Source of the DNA: Candidatus Babelota bacterium
GTDB taxonomy: Bacteria > Babelota > Babeliae > Babelales > JABDEC01
DNA: 38,181 nucleotides
Assembly: GCA_013286795.1 (NCBI GenBank)
Contig: JABDFA010000004.1
Span: 75,213-113,393, forward strand
Direction: 5' to 3'
Shown here: positions 8,191-16,155 of the stretch, piece after piece
Numbering within the stretch: the first letter of the stretch is position 1
Layout: every line of letters starts with the position of its first letter
Notes under the pieces: model-generated
Databases searched by the model: none
Seen by the model: the letters and a program-made list of their open reading frames with translations, nothing else
Told to the model about the DNA's origin: nothing
Made by a program: the position numbers and the translations under genes

Positions 8191-9048
8191 TTATATCCCA
8201 GCGCTTATAAACCTATCTCTATATGTAAGATCTTTATGTATTTTTATATTTACAAAATTTGAATCTTTTAACAAATTTTCTACTATTTTGCTCTGATTTA
8301 TATCAAATTCCATTACAAATTGAGGAATCTGTTTTTTTCTAAATTCTTTATTTATTTTTAAGAACTTTGGGCTTTGAGTTATAATCTTTTTTATAATTTC
8401 TAAACCAGAATCCTGAGCCATTAAAGCTCCAATATCTTCCCAATCTTTAACAGATCTGTCTAGATTTTTATAAAAAATTTGATCTATATAAGGTGGATTG
8501 GAAACTATTAAATCAAACATCACATTAGTAATATTATTAAATAAATCTGAGTGTAATACTATCAAGTTTTTTATATCATTGTACTTAGAATTCTTTTTTA
8601 TTAACTCAATTGCTTTGTTTGATATATCAACGGACCAGACAGTTGATTCAGGAAAATTTTTTGCCAAAGTTAAACCAATGCAACCGGAGCCTGAACACAT
8701 ATCTAAGATATTCAATTTTTTATTAGATAGTTTTGATAGCTCCTTTACAAGCCAATCACACCAATATTCAGTTTCATTTCTTGGAATCAAAACTGGTGGC
8801 TCTACAAATATTTCCAGTCCACAAAAATTTACTTTACCAAGAATATATTGTATTGGTTTATGCAAAAATGTATATTCATGCTCCCATTCATCTAACTGTT
8901 TTTTTTGAGAATCTGTTAATATAATATTTTGCTCTGAAATCAATTGTGCCTGACTTTTTTTTGTTAATGTTTCAACTATCCACCAAGCTTCTTGAGTAGA
9001 TATTTTAAATTTTAAAACTATTTGTTTTATAAAATTTTCTATATTCAT
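8191..9048 (-). CDS. prmC: Release factor N5-glutamine methyltransferase
   Basis: PrmC methylates the glutamine of the GGQ motif in peptide release factors using S-adenosylmethionine. The sequence shows PIQYILG (about 67-73) in the N-terminal helical domain, PRNETE (91-96), the SAM-binding motif DMCSGSGCIG (118-127) and the catalytic NPPY (186-189), numbered from the GTG at 9054. Length near 285 residues is normal. I prefer the ATG at 9048; a GTG at 9054 forms GTGA with the ftsY stop, and either choice means translational coupling. prfA, its usual neighbour, is not here. Confidence 0.9.
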   Translation of the reverse strand: MNIENFIKQIVLKFKISTQEAWWIVETLTKKSQAQLISEQNIILTDSQKKQLDEWEHEYTFLHKPIQYILGKVNFCGLEIFVEPPVLIPRNETEYWCDWLVKELSKLSNKKLNILDMCSGSGCIGLTLAKNFPESTVWSVDISNKAIELIKKNSKYNDIKNLIVLHSDLFNNITNVMFDLIVSNPPYIDQIFYKNLDRSVKDWEDIGALMAQDSGLEIIKKIITQSPKFLKINKEFRKKQIPQFVMEFDINQSKIVENLLKDSNFVNIKIHKDLTYRDRFISAGI

Positions 9049-9050
9049 AA

Positions 9051-9941
9051 TCACTCAGATAATAATTGTGATACAAATTCTTTGGCATCAAATAACTTGA
9101 TTTTATCGATCTCTTCGCCAAAACAGATAAAACTTACAGGAATAGATAATTCTTGTACAATTGCAAAAACAACTCCAGCTTTACCGGTTCCATCCATTTT
9201 AGTAAGAACTAGTCCGTCAATTTTTGTGCTTTCATTAAATATTTTAGCTTGCTCAAAAGAGTTCTGTCCAAGCATTGCGTCGATAGTTAGCAGAGTATTA
9301 ATTTTTTCTTGAGGGAGTTGTTTGTTTATGATTTTTGAAATTTTTTCTAATTCCTGCATTAAATAAGTTTTTGCTTGAAGTCTGCCAGCAGTATCAATTA
9401 TTAAAATATCAAAATTTTCATTTTTAAATTTTTGGCAGGCATCAAATACAACTGCCGAAGGGCCTTGATTTTCTTTGCCCATCTGAATGCTAACATTGCT
9501 TTTTTTTGCCCACTGTAAAAGTTGCTCAGCTGCTGCAGCACGAAAGGTATCACATGCTGCTAACAAAACTTTTTTATTTTGTTGTGCAAACATATTTGCT
9601 AATTTGCCTGCAAAAGTTGTTTTTCCGCTTCCATTGATTCCAACAAGCAAAAAAACCTTACTAGATTCAAATTTGTTGTTAGTTGATAGACTATTAATTA
9701 AAATAGTTTCTAGATGCTTTTTTAGATCATCTCCTTCTTTAATTTCACCATTTTCAATATTCTTTTTTAGTTTTGTAACAATCTCTTTTGAAGTCTTAAT
9801 TCCCATATCTGAAGAGATAAGCAATGCCTCTAGCTCATCTAGAACATCTTGATCTATATTATTTTTTTTGAATAGTGTTGATACTTTAGTAGAAAATTGT
9901 GAATAAATCTTATTTAGTTTATCTTTTATAAAACTGAACAT
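9051..9941 (-). CDS. ftsY: Signal recognition particle receptor FtsY
   Basis: The 296-residue GTPase has an N domain (about 1-90) followed by the G domain with G1 GINGSGKTTF (101-110), DTFRAAAAEQ (131-140), DTAGR (183-187) and TKMD (247-250). It docks ribosome-SRP complexes at the inner membrane for insertion of membrane proteins. There is no long acidic A domain, so it is the short NG-type form. It is the first gene of the five-gene minus-strand operon running to mutL. Confidence 0.95.
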   Translation of the reverse strand: MFSFIKDKLNKIYSQFSTKVSTLFKKNNIDQDVLDELEALLISSDMGIKTSKEIVTKLKKNIENGEIKEGDDLKKHLETILINSLSTNNKFESSKVFLLVGINGSGKTTFAGKLANMFAQQNKKVLLAACDTFRAAAAEQLLQWAKKSNVSIQMGKENQGPSAVVFDACQKFKNENFDILIIDTAGRLQAKTYLMQELEKISKIINKQLPQEKINTLLTIDAMLGQNSFEQAKIFNESTKIDGLVLTKMDGTGKAGVVFAIVQELSIPVSFICFGEEIDKIKLFDAKEFVSQLLSE

Positions 9942-10097
9942 CTGGAAGCCTTTGTAAAAAATTAATATATTTTAAGTGTGCTTTATTTGTTTATAAAACT
10001 CAAGAACTTGGGATTTAAAAATACGAGCAGTAAATTTAACTCATAAAACTTAAATAAAAATGGCCAAATTTAAACTTTTTTGATAGTTCTAAATAAA

Positions 10098-10134
10098 TTG
10101 CCCAAAAAACTTAGATTGGGAATTCTTTGGGCAA
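10098..10134 (-). terminator. Probable terminator after the 10205 ankyrin gene
   Basis: TTGCCCAAA (10098-10106) pairs with TTTGGGCAA (10126-10134) around a 19-base loop, about 70 bases past the stop. On the minus strand it is followed by TTTATTTAG. The 263-base gap to ftsY (9942-10204) holds no other structure I can support. Confidence 0.45.
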
Positions 10135-10204
10135 AATTATTCGAATTTAGAAAAATAATCTATTTTTATTACAATTATAAATAGCTGTTTGCTAAATCTT
10201 GGTA

Positions 10205-10789
10205 TTATTCTTCTTCAATTTTCATTTGTTCACTTAAATAAGAAACAACAGGATCTCTTTTACGATTTTTTGCAAGTTCAAGAGGTGTATTGCCTTCTTT
10301 ATCCCTTGCATTTAGATTAGCTTTTTTCTCTACTAAAAATTTAACTACATCTAATTTTCCAAATTTAGCTGCTGCATGTAACGGAGTTTCGCCATCATTA
10401 TCTGGTACATTTAGTTGTGCATCACTTGCAACTAAAAACTTAACTATAGGTAAGCGACCAAATGCTGCTGCATGATGCAATGGTGTCATTCCATCTAACG
10501 CACCTGCATAGAAATCAATATTAGCTCCATTTTGAACTAGAAATTTAACCATATCGAGTTTATTCATTAAAACTGCTCTTATTAAGGGAGATATACGTTT
10601 GTCAATTATATTTATATTAGCACCTGCATTTAGGGCCTCCATAGCCGCTTTTGTATCCCCACTCTTTGCTGCTTCTAATAATTTTTGATTATTGGGATTA
10701 TTAGGATCATTTGGGTTATTCATCGCACCAATCGATGCAATAGATAAACTGGTTAAAGCAACTAGACTCAATATTTTTACAATTTTCAT
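10205..10789 (-). CDS. Secreted ankyrin-repeat protein
   Basis: From the ATG at 10789 the product is 194 residues. A signal sequence (MKIVKILSLVALTSLSIASIGA) is followed by an Asn/Pro/Asp-rich linker and about five canonical ankyrin repeats, three of them near consensus (DGMTPLHHAAAFGRLPIVKFL; DGETPLHAAAKFGKLDVVKFL; EGNTPLELAKNR). An ATG at 10801 also starts the frame, but it overlaps the GGAGGT ribosome-binding site of the later ATG, so the later start is preferred. The Cys-rich gene at 10807 lies just upstream with the same leader (AAATGGAGGTAAA), suggesting one transcript. It is the only ankyrin protein here without a visible LPxx..Y motif. Binding to host protein is inference. Confidence 0.85.
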   Translation of the reverse strand: MKIVKILSLVALTSLSIASIGAMNNPNDPNNPNNQKLLEAAKSGDTKAAMEALNAGANINIIDKRISPLIRAVLMNKLDMVKFLVQNGANIDFYAGALDGMTPLHHAAAFGRLPIVKFLVASDAQLNVPDNDGETPLHAAAKFGKLDVVKFLVEKKANLNARDKEGNTPLELAKNRKRDPVVSYLSEQMKIEEE

Positions 10790-10806
10790 ATTTACCTCCA
10801 TTTTTA

Positions 10807-10998
10807 TTATTTAACTTCTTCTGATTCTTTTCCTATTTCATAATTATTATAACAACAGTTATAACAACATAGAGCCATTGTGCCGTTAAATGCATCACAT
10901 GCCTTTAAACAACTTGCCCTATCTGTAACTTTTGCATAGCACACTTGTGCTGAGACAATTTGTATTGATACTAATAAAACAGTGAACTTTTTTAACAT
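10807..10998 (-). CDS. Small secreted cysteine-rich protein
   Basis: A 63-residue product with a signal sequence (MLKKFTVLLVSIQIVSA) followed by a 45-residue mature part containing seven cysteines (VC, SC, AC, LCC, NCC). This pattern suggests a disulfide-bonded mini-protein or a metal-binding peptide. GGAGG lies eight bases before the ATG. It precedes the ankyrin gene by a few bases and shares its leader sequence. I do not recognise a family. Confidence 0.7.
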   Translation of the reverse strand: MLKKFTVLLVSIQIVSAQVCYAKVTDRASCLKACDAFNGTMALCCYNCCYNNYEIGKESEEVK

Positions 10999-11103
10999 TT
11001 TTTACCTCCATTTAAATAGACCTATATCTATTAATTATAATTATAATGAGTTTAATTTAGTAAAAACAAGGATTTTGTTTATATTTGTAATTATTTGTGA
11101 AAA

Positions 11104-11769
11104 TCAGGTAACTCTACAGCCTACAACTGCAGATATAGCCAAAGGTTTTAGTTTAATAATTTCTTTAGCAGCAGTAGACAAAGTTGCTCCTGAGGTAAGC
11201 AAATCATCTACTAGCATAATATGTGATCCAGTATATCTGTTAAGGTCAATATCTGGCTTTAATTCAAACGCTCCCTTTAAATTGTTTAATCTTTGTTGTT
11301 GTTTTAAGAAAAACTGATATTCAGTCTTTTTTGTACGGTTTAAAATATCTGCAACAGGTTTGCCACTTTTTCCAGATAAAGTAAGAGCCATAGCCTCTGA
11401 TTGATTATATCCCCTTTTTATATATCTGCTCCAGTGTAAAGGGATTGGGGTTAAATAATCAAATTTTATATTTTTGATATTGCTCATGTCCCAAATAAGT
11501 TCTGCCAGTTGTGTGCTAGCAAGATAGTTGGATGATTGTTTTGCTAATACTAATGATTTAAATGGATATTGATAATCTGATACAGCAAATACATTTATGG
11601 CATAATTTTCAGTAACTCTTAATTTTACTGATGCTACAATTTTGACTTGAGATAAGCAATCAATGCAAAAAGGCGTTCTTTGTGAAATGAATTTTTTGCA
11701 ATTGACACAAAAAGGAGGTGAAATTAGATCAAATAATTGGTTTTTTATTAAATTTAAAATTTTATACAT
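11104..11769 (-). CDS. comF: ComF family phosphoribosyltransferase-like protein
   Basis: The 221-residue protein has two CxxC pairs at the N-terminus (CVNC and CIDC, about 20-40), forming the ComF double zinc ribbon. A type I phosphoribosyltransferase domain follows, with the PRPP loop LVDDLLTSGAT near residue 190. ComFC proteins take part in natural DNA uptake in transformable bacteria, with the exact reaction unsettled. The conserved LTPIPLHWSRYIKRGYNQSE segment (about 103-122) fits the family. It overlaps pgpA by 16 bases at the end of the pheT operon. Presence with pil genes makes pilus-driven DNA uptake possible, though no comEC is in view. Confidence 0.85.
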   Translation of the reverse strand: MYKILNLIKNQLFDLISPPFCVNCKKFISQRTPFCIDCLSQVKIVASVKLRVTENYAINVFAVSDYQYPFKSLVLAKQSSNYLASTQLAELIWDMSNIKNIKFDYLTPIPLHWSRYIKRGYNQSEAMALTLSGKSGKPVADILNRTKKTEYQFFLKQQQRLNNLKGAFELKPDIDLNRYTGSHIMLVDDLLTSGATLSTAAKEIIKLKPLAISAVVGCRVT

Positions 11770-12218
11770 AGTATAATACAGTGCAGAATTATGTTACTAA
11801 AGATTCCAGCCACAATATCATCAGCTAAAATACCAAAATATTTTCCACACCTTTCAATTTTTTTGATTCCTAAAGGTTTTACAATATCAAAAAACCTAAA
11901 CAAAAGTGTACCCAATAAGACAGTGTATGCATTAAATGGTATAGCGATAAATGTAATTAAAGTCCCTATCAGTTCATCGATTACTATTTCACGTGGATCA
12001 TTATTGAAAGTACCAAAATAAAATAGAGATTTGTAAATTGCGTAAAAGCCAAATAAAATAGTAACTAATATTATTGTAAGATAATTTAATAAACTCAATT
12101 TAAGAAAATTAAATAACATAATTAAAACTAAAGAAAACAGTGTAGACATAGTTCCTGGAGCTGGAAGATAACCAATCGGACCTAAAGTGACGATCCAGCA
12201 AAAAATTTTTTTTCTCAT
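11754..12218 (-). CDS. pgpA: Phosphatidylglycerophosphatase A
   Basis: PgpA removes phosphate from phosphatidylglycerol phosphate in the inner membrane to give phosphatidylglycerol. The 154-residue protein has PAPGTMSTLFSL near the start, the acidic motif DPREIVIDELIG (about 73-84) and the C-terminal FFDIVKPLGIKKIE ... ADDIVAGIFSNIIL, all hallmarks of the family, plus several membrane helices. It lies seven bases after lspA and overlaps comF. Phosphatidylglycerol is also the diacylglyceryl donor for lipoproteins, which LspA next door processes. Confidence 0.9.
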   Translation of the reverse strand: MRKKIFCWIVTLGPIGYLPAPGTMSTLFSLVLIMLFNFLKLSLLNYLTIILVTILFGFYAIYKSLFYFGTFNNDPREIVIDELIGTLITFIAIPFNAYTVLLGTLLFRFFDIVKPLGIKKIERCGKYFGILADDIVAGIFSNIILHCIILCIKF

Positions 12219-12225
12219 TAAATGC

Positions 12226-12852
12226 TCAGTCTTTAAAATTTTTTATTAGCATTAAAAGTGCACCAAAAACAATACATATATCAGCAAAATTAAATAGGGG
12301 CCAGCAAAAATTTTTATATGAAATCAATATAAAATCAACAACTCCTGAGTGTGTTATTCTATCTATTAAATTTGAGATACCTCCTGAAATCACTAGTATT
12401 TCTGGTATAACATTTTGGTTGTTTTTCAAGCACAAAAAAGTGTAATAGGTAAAGGCTGATAAAACTAGAAAAATCAAAGTTGATAATGTAAAAAAAACAT
12501 AACTATTTTGAGTATCGAATAAACTCCAAGAAACTCCTCTGTTAATTGCAAGATCAAAAGATATATAATTATTAATTTTATAACTATTAATAAAGTTATG
12601 TAGAGCATAGAATTTTGTTAATTGATCTATTGATAAAATTAGAGAAAATATACTTACAAAACCTAATATAACTTTCTTTGATATTCCGTTCGTGGTGAGT
12701 GTTCTACGAAGCTTTGCGAAGTAGAACGTATCGAACCATGAACGCGATTTATATTCACCCTTCGATACGCTGCACTTCGTGCAGCACTCAGGGCGAACGG
12801 GAAGAGAATTAATTTTTAAGTCCCGGAAGAGATCTAGTATAGATTTGATCAT
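12226..12852 (-). CDS. lspA: Lipoprotein signal peptidase with repeat-derived N-terminal insert
   Basis: LspA cleaves the signal peptide of diacylated prolipoproteins in the inner membrane. The family core is intact: IDQLTK (75-80), NRGVSW (104-109), GGISNLIDR (157-165, catalytic Asp164) and VVDF...FNFAD (catalytic Asp191), with four membrane helices. The 208-residue length exceeds the usual 150-170 because residues about 12-56 are encoded by a copy of the palindromic repeat at 12686-12820. No ATG, GTG or TTG occurs in frame between the repeat and the first membrane helix, so the insert should be translated. The start ATG overlaps the pheT stop (ATGA), consistent with coupling. The insert is Cys/Arg-rich and polar and should lie before the first helix, in the cytoplasm. 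Confidence 0.9.
   Translation of the reverse strand: MIKSILDLFRDLKINSLPVRPECCTKCSVSKGEYKSRSWFDTFYFAKLRRTLTTNGISKKVILGFVSIFSLILSIDQLTKFYALHNFINSYKINNYISFDLAINRGVSWSLFDTQNSYVFFTLSTLIFLVLSAFTYYTFLCLKNNQNVIPEILVISGGISNLIDRITHSGVVDFILISYKNFCWPLFNFADICIVFGALLMLIKNFKD
12686..12820 (-). repeat. Palindromic interspersed repeat, type A, in frame within lspA
   Basis: Its reverse complement aligns almost base for base with 19824-19960. Both copies have terminal inverted repeats (CCGTTCG..CCTGAGTG and CACTCACCACGAACGG) and two inner hairpins. One inner stem here is GCTGCAC-GAA-GTGCAGC. GC content is far above the surrounding DNA. It encodes about 45 residues of LspA. Confidence 0.85.
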
Positions 12853-15143
12853 CGAAGTTGGGCGCCAATTTTTAGAACATTGTTATTAACTTTGTTTGTT
12901 ATTTCGTCAATTTCTTCTTTTGACAATGTTTTAGTTTCGTCAGCTATATGGAAACGTAATGTTAATGATTTTTTATCCTTCCAATCATCTTTGGTAAAGC
13001 TATCTATAAGTTCAACTTTATAAATCTTTTTATCACTAGAACTAATCAAATCAGAAATATTTTTAACAGTTGATTCAAGTGGGACCAATAAGCTAATATC
13101 TATCCATACTGATGGATATTTTAATAGAGGTCTAAATTTTGTAGCTTCAGGTTTATATCTTAAAATATAATCTAAGTCTAGTTCGAAAATAAAAGCATCT
13201 CCAGATGATATTTTAGATAAAAAGTTTTTGGAAATCTTTCCTGCTGTACCTATATGTCGTTCATTATGAATTAAGTATGCGCTTTGATAAGGACTATACC
13301 ATGGCAAATTTAGATCATTTGCTTTTATCCAATCAACTTTTAGAGCTAACATATCAAAAAGATTTTGTAGATTTGATTTGGAAATATCAAAATCAACATC
13401 GCTTTTATGATGAAAAAAAATACCAGCTAGAGATTTTTTTTCATCAACTATATTTTCAGCTTTAGCCCATATTTTGTTTAATTCAAAAAAATTTAATTTG
13501 GCTTGTAAGTGCAAATTCTGTTGAATGTTTTTCAATAGATGGGGTATTAAGGAAGTAACCAATTTTTGCCAATTTTGTGATACAGGGCTGACCACAGATA
13601 TACTATCTTTAGGAGACCAATTAAGCTCATTTAAGAAAGATTCGTCATAGAATGGATAATTTTGAACTTCATGCATTAAGCATCCATAAGCCATTGTTTG
13701 TTTGATTTTTCGTTGCAACATCACTTCATCAACACTAAAGGCAACCATTTTTCTTGTAGGAAATATATATGGTATATTTTCATATCCAAAAAAACGTACA
13801 ACCTCTTCAACTATATCTTCAGGCAATTTTACATCTTTCGTTCCTCTAAAAGTGGGAACTGTAATATTGTACTGTGCTTCATTTGTGCTAACTTCAAAGC
13901 CAAGTTTTAATAAAATATTTTTGATAAATTCTGGGCTGATTTTTGTTCCTACTCTTTTTTCGATAAAATCATGAGTTACTTCTATTTTATTTTTAACCTG
14001 CTCTTCACCAAAAGAAATTATATTATGATCTGTCTTAACATCTATTCCAGTATTCTTAATTAATTTTATAAATCTTTCAATTGCTATAATATTTTGGTTT
14101 GGATCTAAACTTTTTTCAAATCTAGCAGAGGCTTCGGTTCTTTTTTTTAATCTAGATGATGACAATCTTATTGTGGATGCTTCAAAATTCGCTGACTCTA
14201 AAAGAATTGATTTTGTTGAAAACTCTACTTGGCTATCTTTACCTCCCATAATCCCTGCTAAAGCTAGAGGCTGGTTTGCATCAGCTACTATAAGATCCTT
14301 ATTGTTTAATTCTATTTCTTCATTATCAATTAAAGTTAATTTTTCTGAGTTATTTGCAAATCTAACTATAATTTTTTTATTTATTTTTTCTGCATCAAAA
14401 GCATGCATAGGTTGACTAATGTCAAACATTACATAATTGGTTGCATCAACTATTAAGTTAATTGGTTTGCTATCTATTCTAGCAAGTCTTGCTGCCATAT
14501 TTAATACAGATGGCACAACCTCTATTTTGGGTATATATAAAGTTGCAAACCTTTTACATGCTTTTGTATCTTTAATTTGTATGTCAAAACGGCCCCCATT
14601 ATTTTTTGTTTCTATTTTTATAATAAACTCATTTAATGGAAGTAAATTTAAATCTAATAACGCAGCAATTTCTCTTGCAAAACCTCTATGTCCCCATAAA
14701 TCAGGCCTGTGTGTAATTGATTTATTATCTAATTCAAGTATGATGTCTTCATTTTCAAAATGTTTTTTCCAATGGCCAGAAACCAATTCACCATTGACAG
14801 AAAAAGTAGGCAATAAAGAATCTTTTGATGAACCTAAATCTAAAGTTTTTGCCCAACTAAAATTTAAATTTTCTTTTTTTAAAGCCAATATATCTTCTTG
14901 CTTTAATCCTGCTCTAAATGGTAGCTCAACTTCTTTATTTAATTCTGGAACATATAAAATTATAGTTTGTTGATTTACTGATCTAACTTGTGCCAAAAAT
15001 AGATTGTCCAAATCTATTTTTATTTTAAAATAAGATTCAATTTCAGCGGTACTTTTATTAATCTTTGCTACTAGTGTTTCTATATCTATTTTCTTAAAAT
15101 CAGTGTTAATGTGATCAAAAATCCATGCAAGAGATAATTTCAT
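12849..15143 (-). CDS. pheT: Phenylalanyl-tRNA synthetase beta subunit
   Basis: The 764-residue protein is slightly shorter than the usual 790-800. It shows a reduced N-terminal tRNA-binding (EMAP-like) region (about 40-150), the B3/B4 core with DATNYVMFDISQPMHAFDA and LAGIMGG, a B5 domain (IEVTHDFIEKRVGTKIS), and the C-terminal FDX-ACB anticodon-binding domain (KYPSVWIDISLLVP ... LTLRFHI). With PheS it charges tRNA-Phe and the B3/B4 part edits Tyr-tRNA-Phe. pheS, normally just upstream, is absent; a divergent unrelated gene lies there. pheT is the first gene of the pheT-lspA-pgpA-comF operon. Confidence 0.95.
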   Translation of the reverse strand: MKLSLAWIFDHINTDFKKIDIETLVAKINKSTAEIESYFKIKIDLDNLFLAQVRSVNQQTIILYVPELNKEVELPFRAGLKQEDILALKKENLNFSWAKTLDLGSSKDSLLPTFSVNGELVSGHWKKHFENEDIILELDNKSITHRPDLWGHRGFAREIAALLDLNLLPLNEFIIKIETKNNGGRFDIQIKDTKACKRFATLYIPKIEVVPSVLNMAARLARIDSKPINLIVDATNYVMFDISQPMHAFDAEKINKKIIVRFANNSEKLTLIDNEEIELNNKDLIVADANQPLALAGIMGGKDSQVEFSTKSILLESANFEASTIRLSSSRLKKRTEASARFEKSLDPNQNIIAIERFIKLIKNTGIDVKTDHNIISFGEEQVKNKIEVTHDFIEKRVGTKISPEFIKNILLKLGFEVSTNEAQYNITVPTFRGTKDVKLPEDIVEEVVRFFGYENIPYIFPTRKMVAFSVDEVMLQRKIKQTMAYGCLMHEVQNYPFYDESFLNELNWSPKDSISVVSPVSQNWQKLVTSLIPHLLKNIQQNLHLQAKLNFFELNKIWAKAENIVDEKKSLAGIFFHHKSDVDFDISKSNLQNLFDMLALKVDWIKANDLNLPWYSPYQSAYLIHNERHIGTAGKISKNFLSKISSGDAFIFELDLDYILRYKPEATKFRPLLKYPSVWIDISLLVPLESTVKNISDLISSSDKKIYKVELIDSFTKDDWKDKKSLTLRFHIADETKTLSKEEIDEITNKVNNNVLKIGAQLR

Positions 15144-15303
15144 TAAAGAGAACCTTTAATTTTAAAATTAAATAAAGACTAATATTAGAATACGCAAAAA
15201 ATAGAAATGCTGCAATTGCCCAAAATATTAAAAATTAACCTTGCATAGTTTATATTTTTTTAATATTTTCAAAAAAACATAAGTTTTTAAAAAAAGGGAA
15301 AAT

Positions 15304-15969
15304 ATGGAATATACTTCAAATCCAAATAAAACAAATTATTTATCTATTATAATTGCATTATTATTGGGTGCCGGTGGTACCTTTTTATTTTTTAAATATA
15401 CTCCATATGGTTGCGGAACAAAAGGGGGAATCTCTGAATCAAGATGTGCACTAAAAACGGCAATGAGAAAACTTTGGTCAGATCATGTATTTTGGACCAG
15501 ATTATATATAATTTCTGCAACAAGTAATTTGCCAGATATTAAGGAAACAACTAATAGACTATTAAAAAACCAAGAAGATATAGGTAATGCAGCAGCGGGG
15601 TTTTATGGACAAGATGCTGGTAAAAAATTAACTGATTTATTAAAAGATCATATTTTAATAGCAGCAGATATCGTTACCCAAGCTAAAGCTAATAATAAAG
15701 AAAAAATGGAAGAAAGTGACAAAAAATGGCATAAAAATGCAGAAGATATAGCAGAGTTTTTAAGTTCTGCCAATCCTAATTGGCCGAAACAGGATTTAAT
15801 TGATATGCTAAATTCTCACTTGAGTTTAACTACACAAGAAGTAGTAGCTAGATTAAATAAAAAATGGTCAGGTGATATCGAAGCTTTTGATAAAATTTAT
15901 AACCAAATTCTTGAAATGGCTGATGCATTAACTTCTGGAATAGTAAAACAGTTTCCTGAAAAATTCTGA
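15304..15969 (+). CDS. Conserved protein of unknown function with N-terminal membrane anchor
   Basis: The 221-residue protein has an N-terminal membrane helix (about 13-30, LSIIIALLLGAGGTFLFF). The rest (about 47-221) is a helical domain with the pattern LWSDHVFWTRLYII, TNRLLKNQEDIGNA, HILIAADIV, WHKNAEDIAEFLSSANPNW and a final IVKQFPEKF. From memory this resembles a family common in Bacillus and Clostridium that is often misnamed in databases and has no established function. Those relatives usually lack the membrane anchor. Horizontal acquisition is possible. AAAAAAGGG lies about seven bases upstream of the ATG. Confidence 0.75.
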   Translation: MEYTSNPNKTNYLSIIIALLLGAGGTFLFFKYTPYGCGTKGGISESRCALKTAMRKLWSDHVFWTRLYIISATSNLPDIKETTNRLLKNQEDIGNAAAGFYGQDAGKKLTDLLKDHILIAADIVTQAKANNKEKMEESDKKWHKNAEDIAEFLSSANPNWPKQDLIDMLNSHLSLTTQEVVARLNKKWSGDIEAFDKIYNQILEMADALTSGIVKQFPEKF

Positions 15970-15989
15970 TATAATATATTTATTATGAC

Positions 15990-16151
15990 ACCCATTCGTA
16001 TCCTTCGACAGGCTCAGGACGAACGGGTATAAAAATAAAAGTGCGCTCGTGGTGATGCTTCGACAAGCTCAGCATGACTGGACTTTTTCTTGTTTTCCGG
16101 TCATCCTGAGTGAAGTGTGTAGCACGAAATCGAAGGACGAACCATACGAGT
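15990..16151. repeat. Palindromic interspersed repeat, type B
   Basis: The element fills the whole gap between the 15304 gene and the Nudix gene at 16156. It begins with a hairpin (ACCC..TTCGT..CCT pairing with AGGACGAA..GGGT, 15990-16028). It continues with GGTGATGCTTCGACAAGCTC, CATGACTGG and CCGGTCATCCTGAGTG blocks. The part from about 16030 to 16151 matches 27696-27857 in inverted orientation. Reading frames inside it give Arg/His-rich peptides that are not real genes. Confidence 0.8.
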
Positions 16152-16155
16152 ACAT

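Noticed and set aside
9487-9852. 121-codon plus-strand frame inside ftsY
   Set aside because: It is antisense to the FtsY GTPase motifs; no leader or recognisable product.
14437-14973. 178-codon plus-strand frame inside pheT
   Set aside because: It is the antisense shadow of a well-conserved synthetase gene.
15990-16151. Insertion sequence or transposase gene
   Set aside because: Repeat elements are 50-160 bases with no transposase frame. If they move, they need an enzyme from elsewhere.
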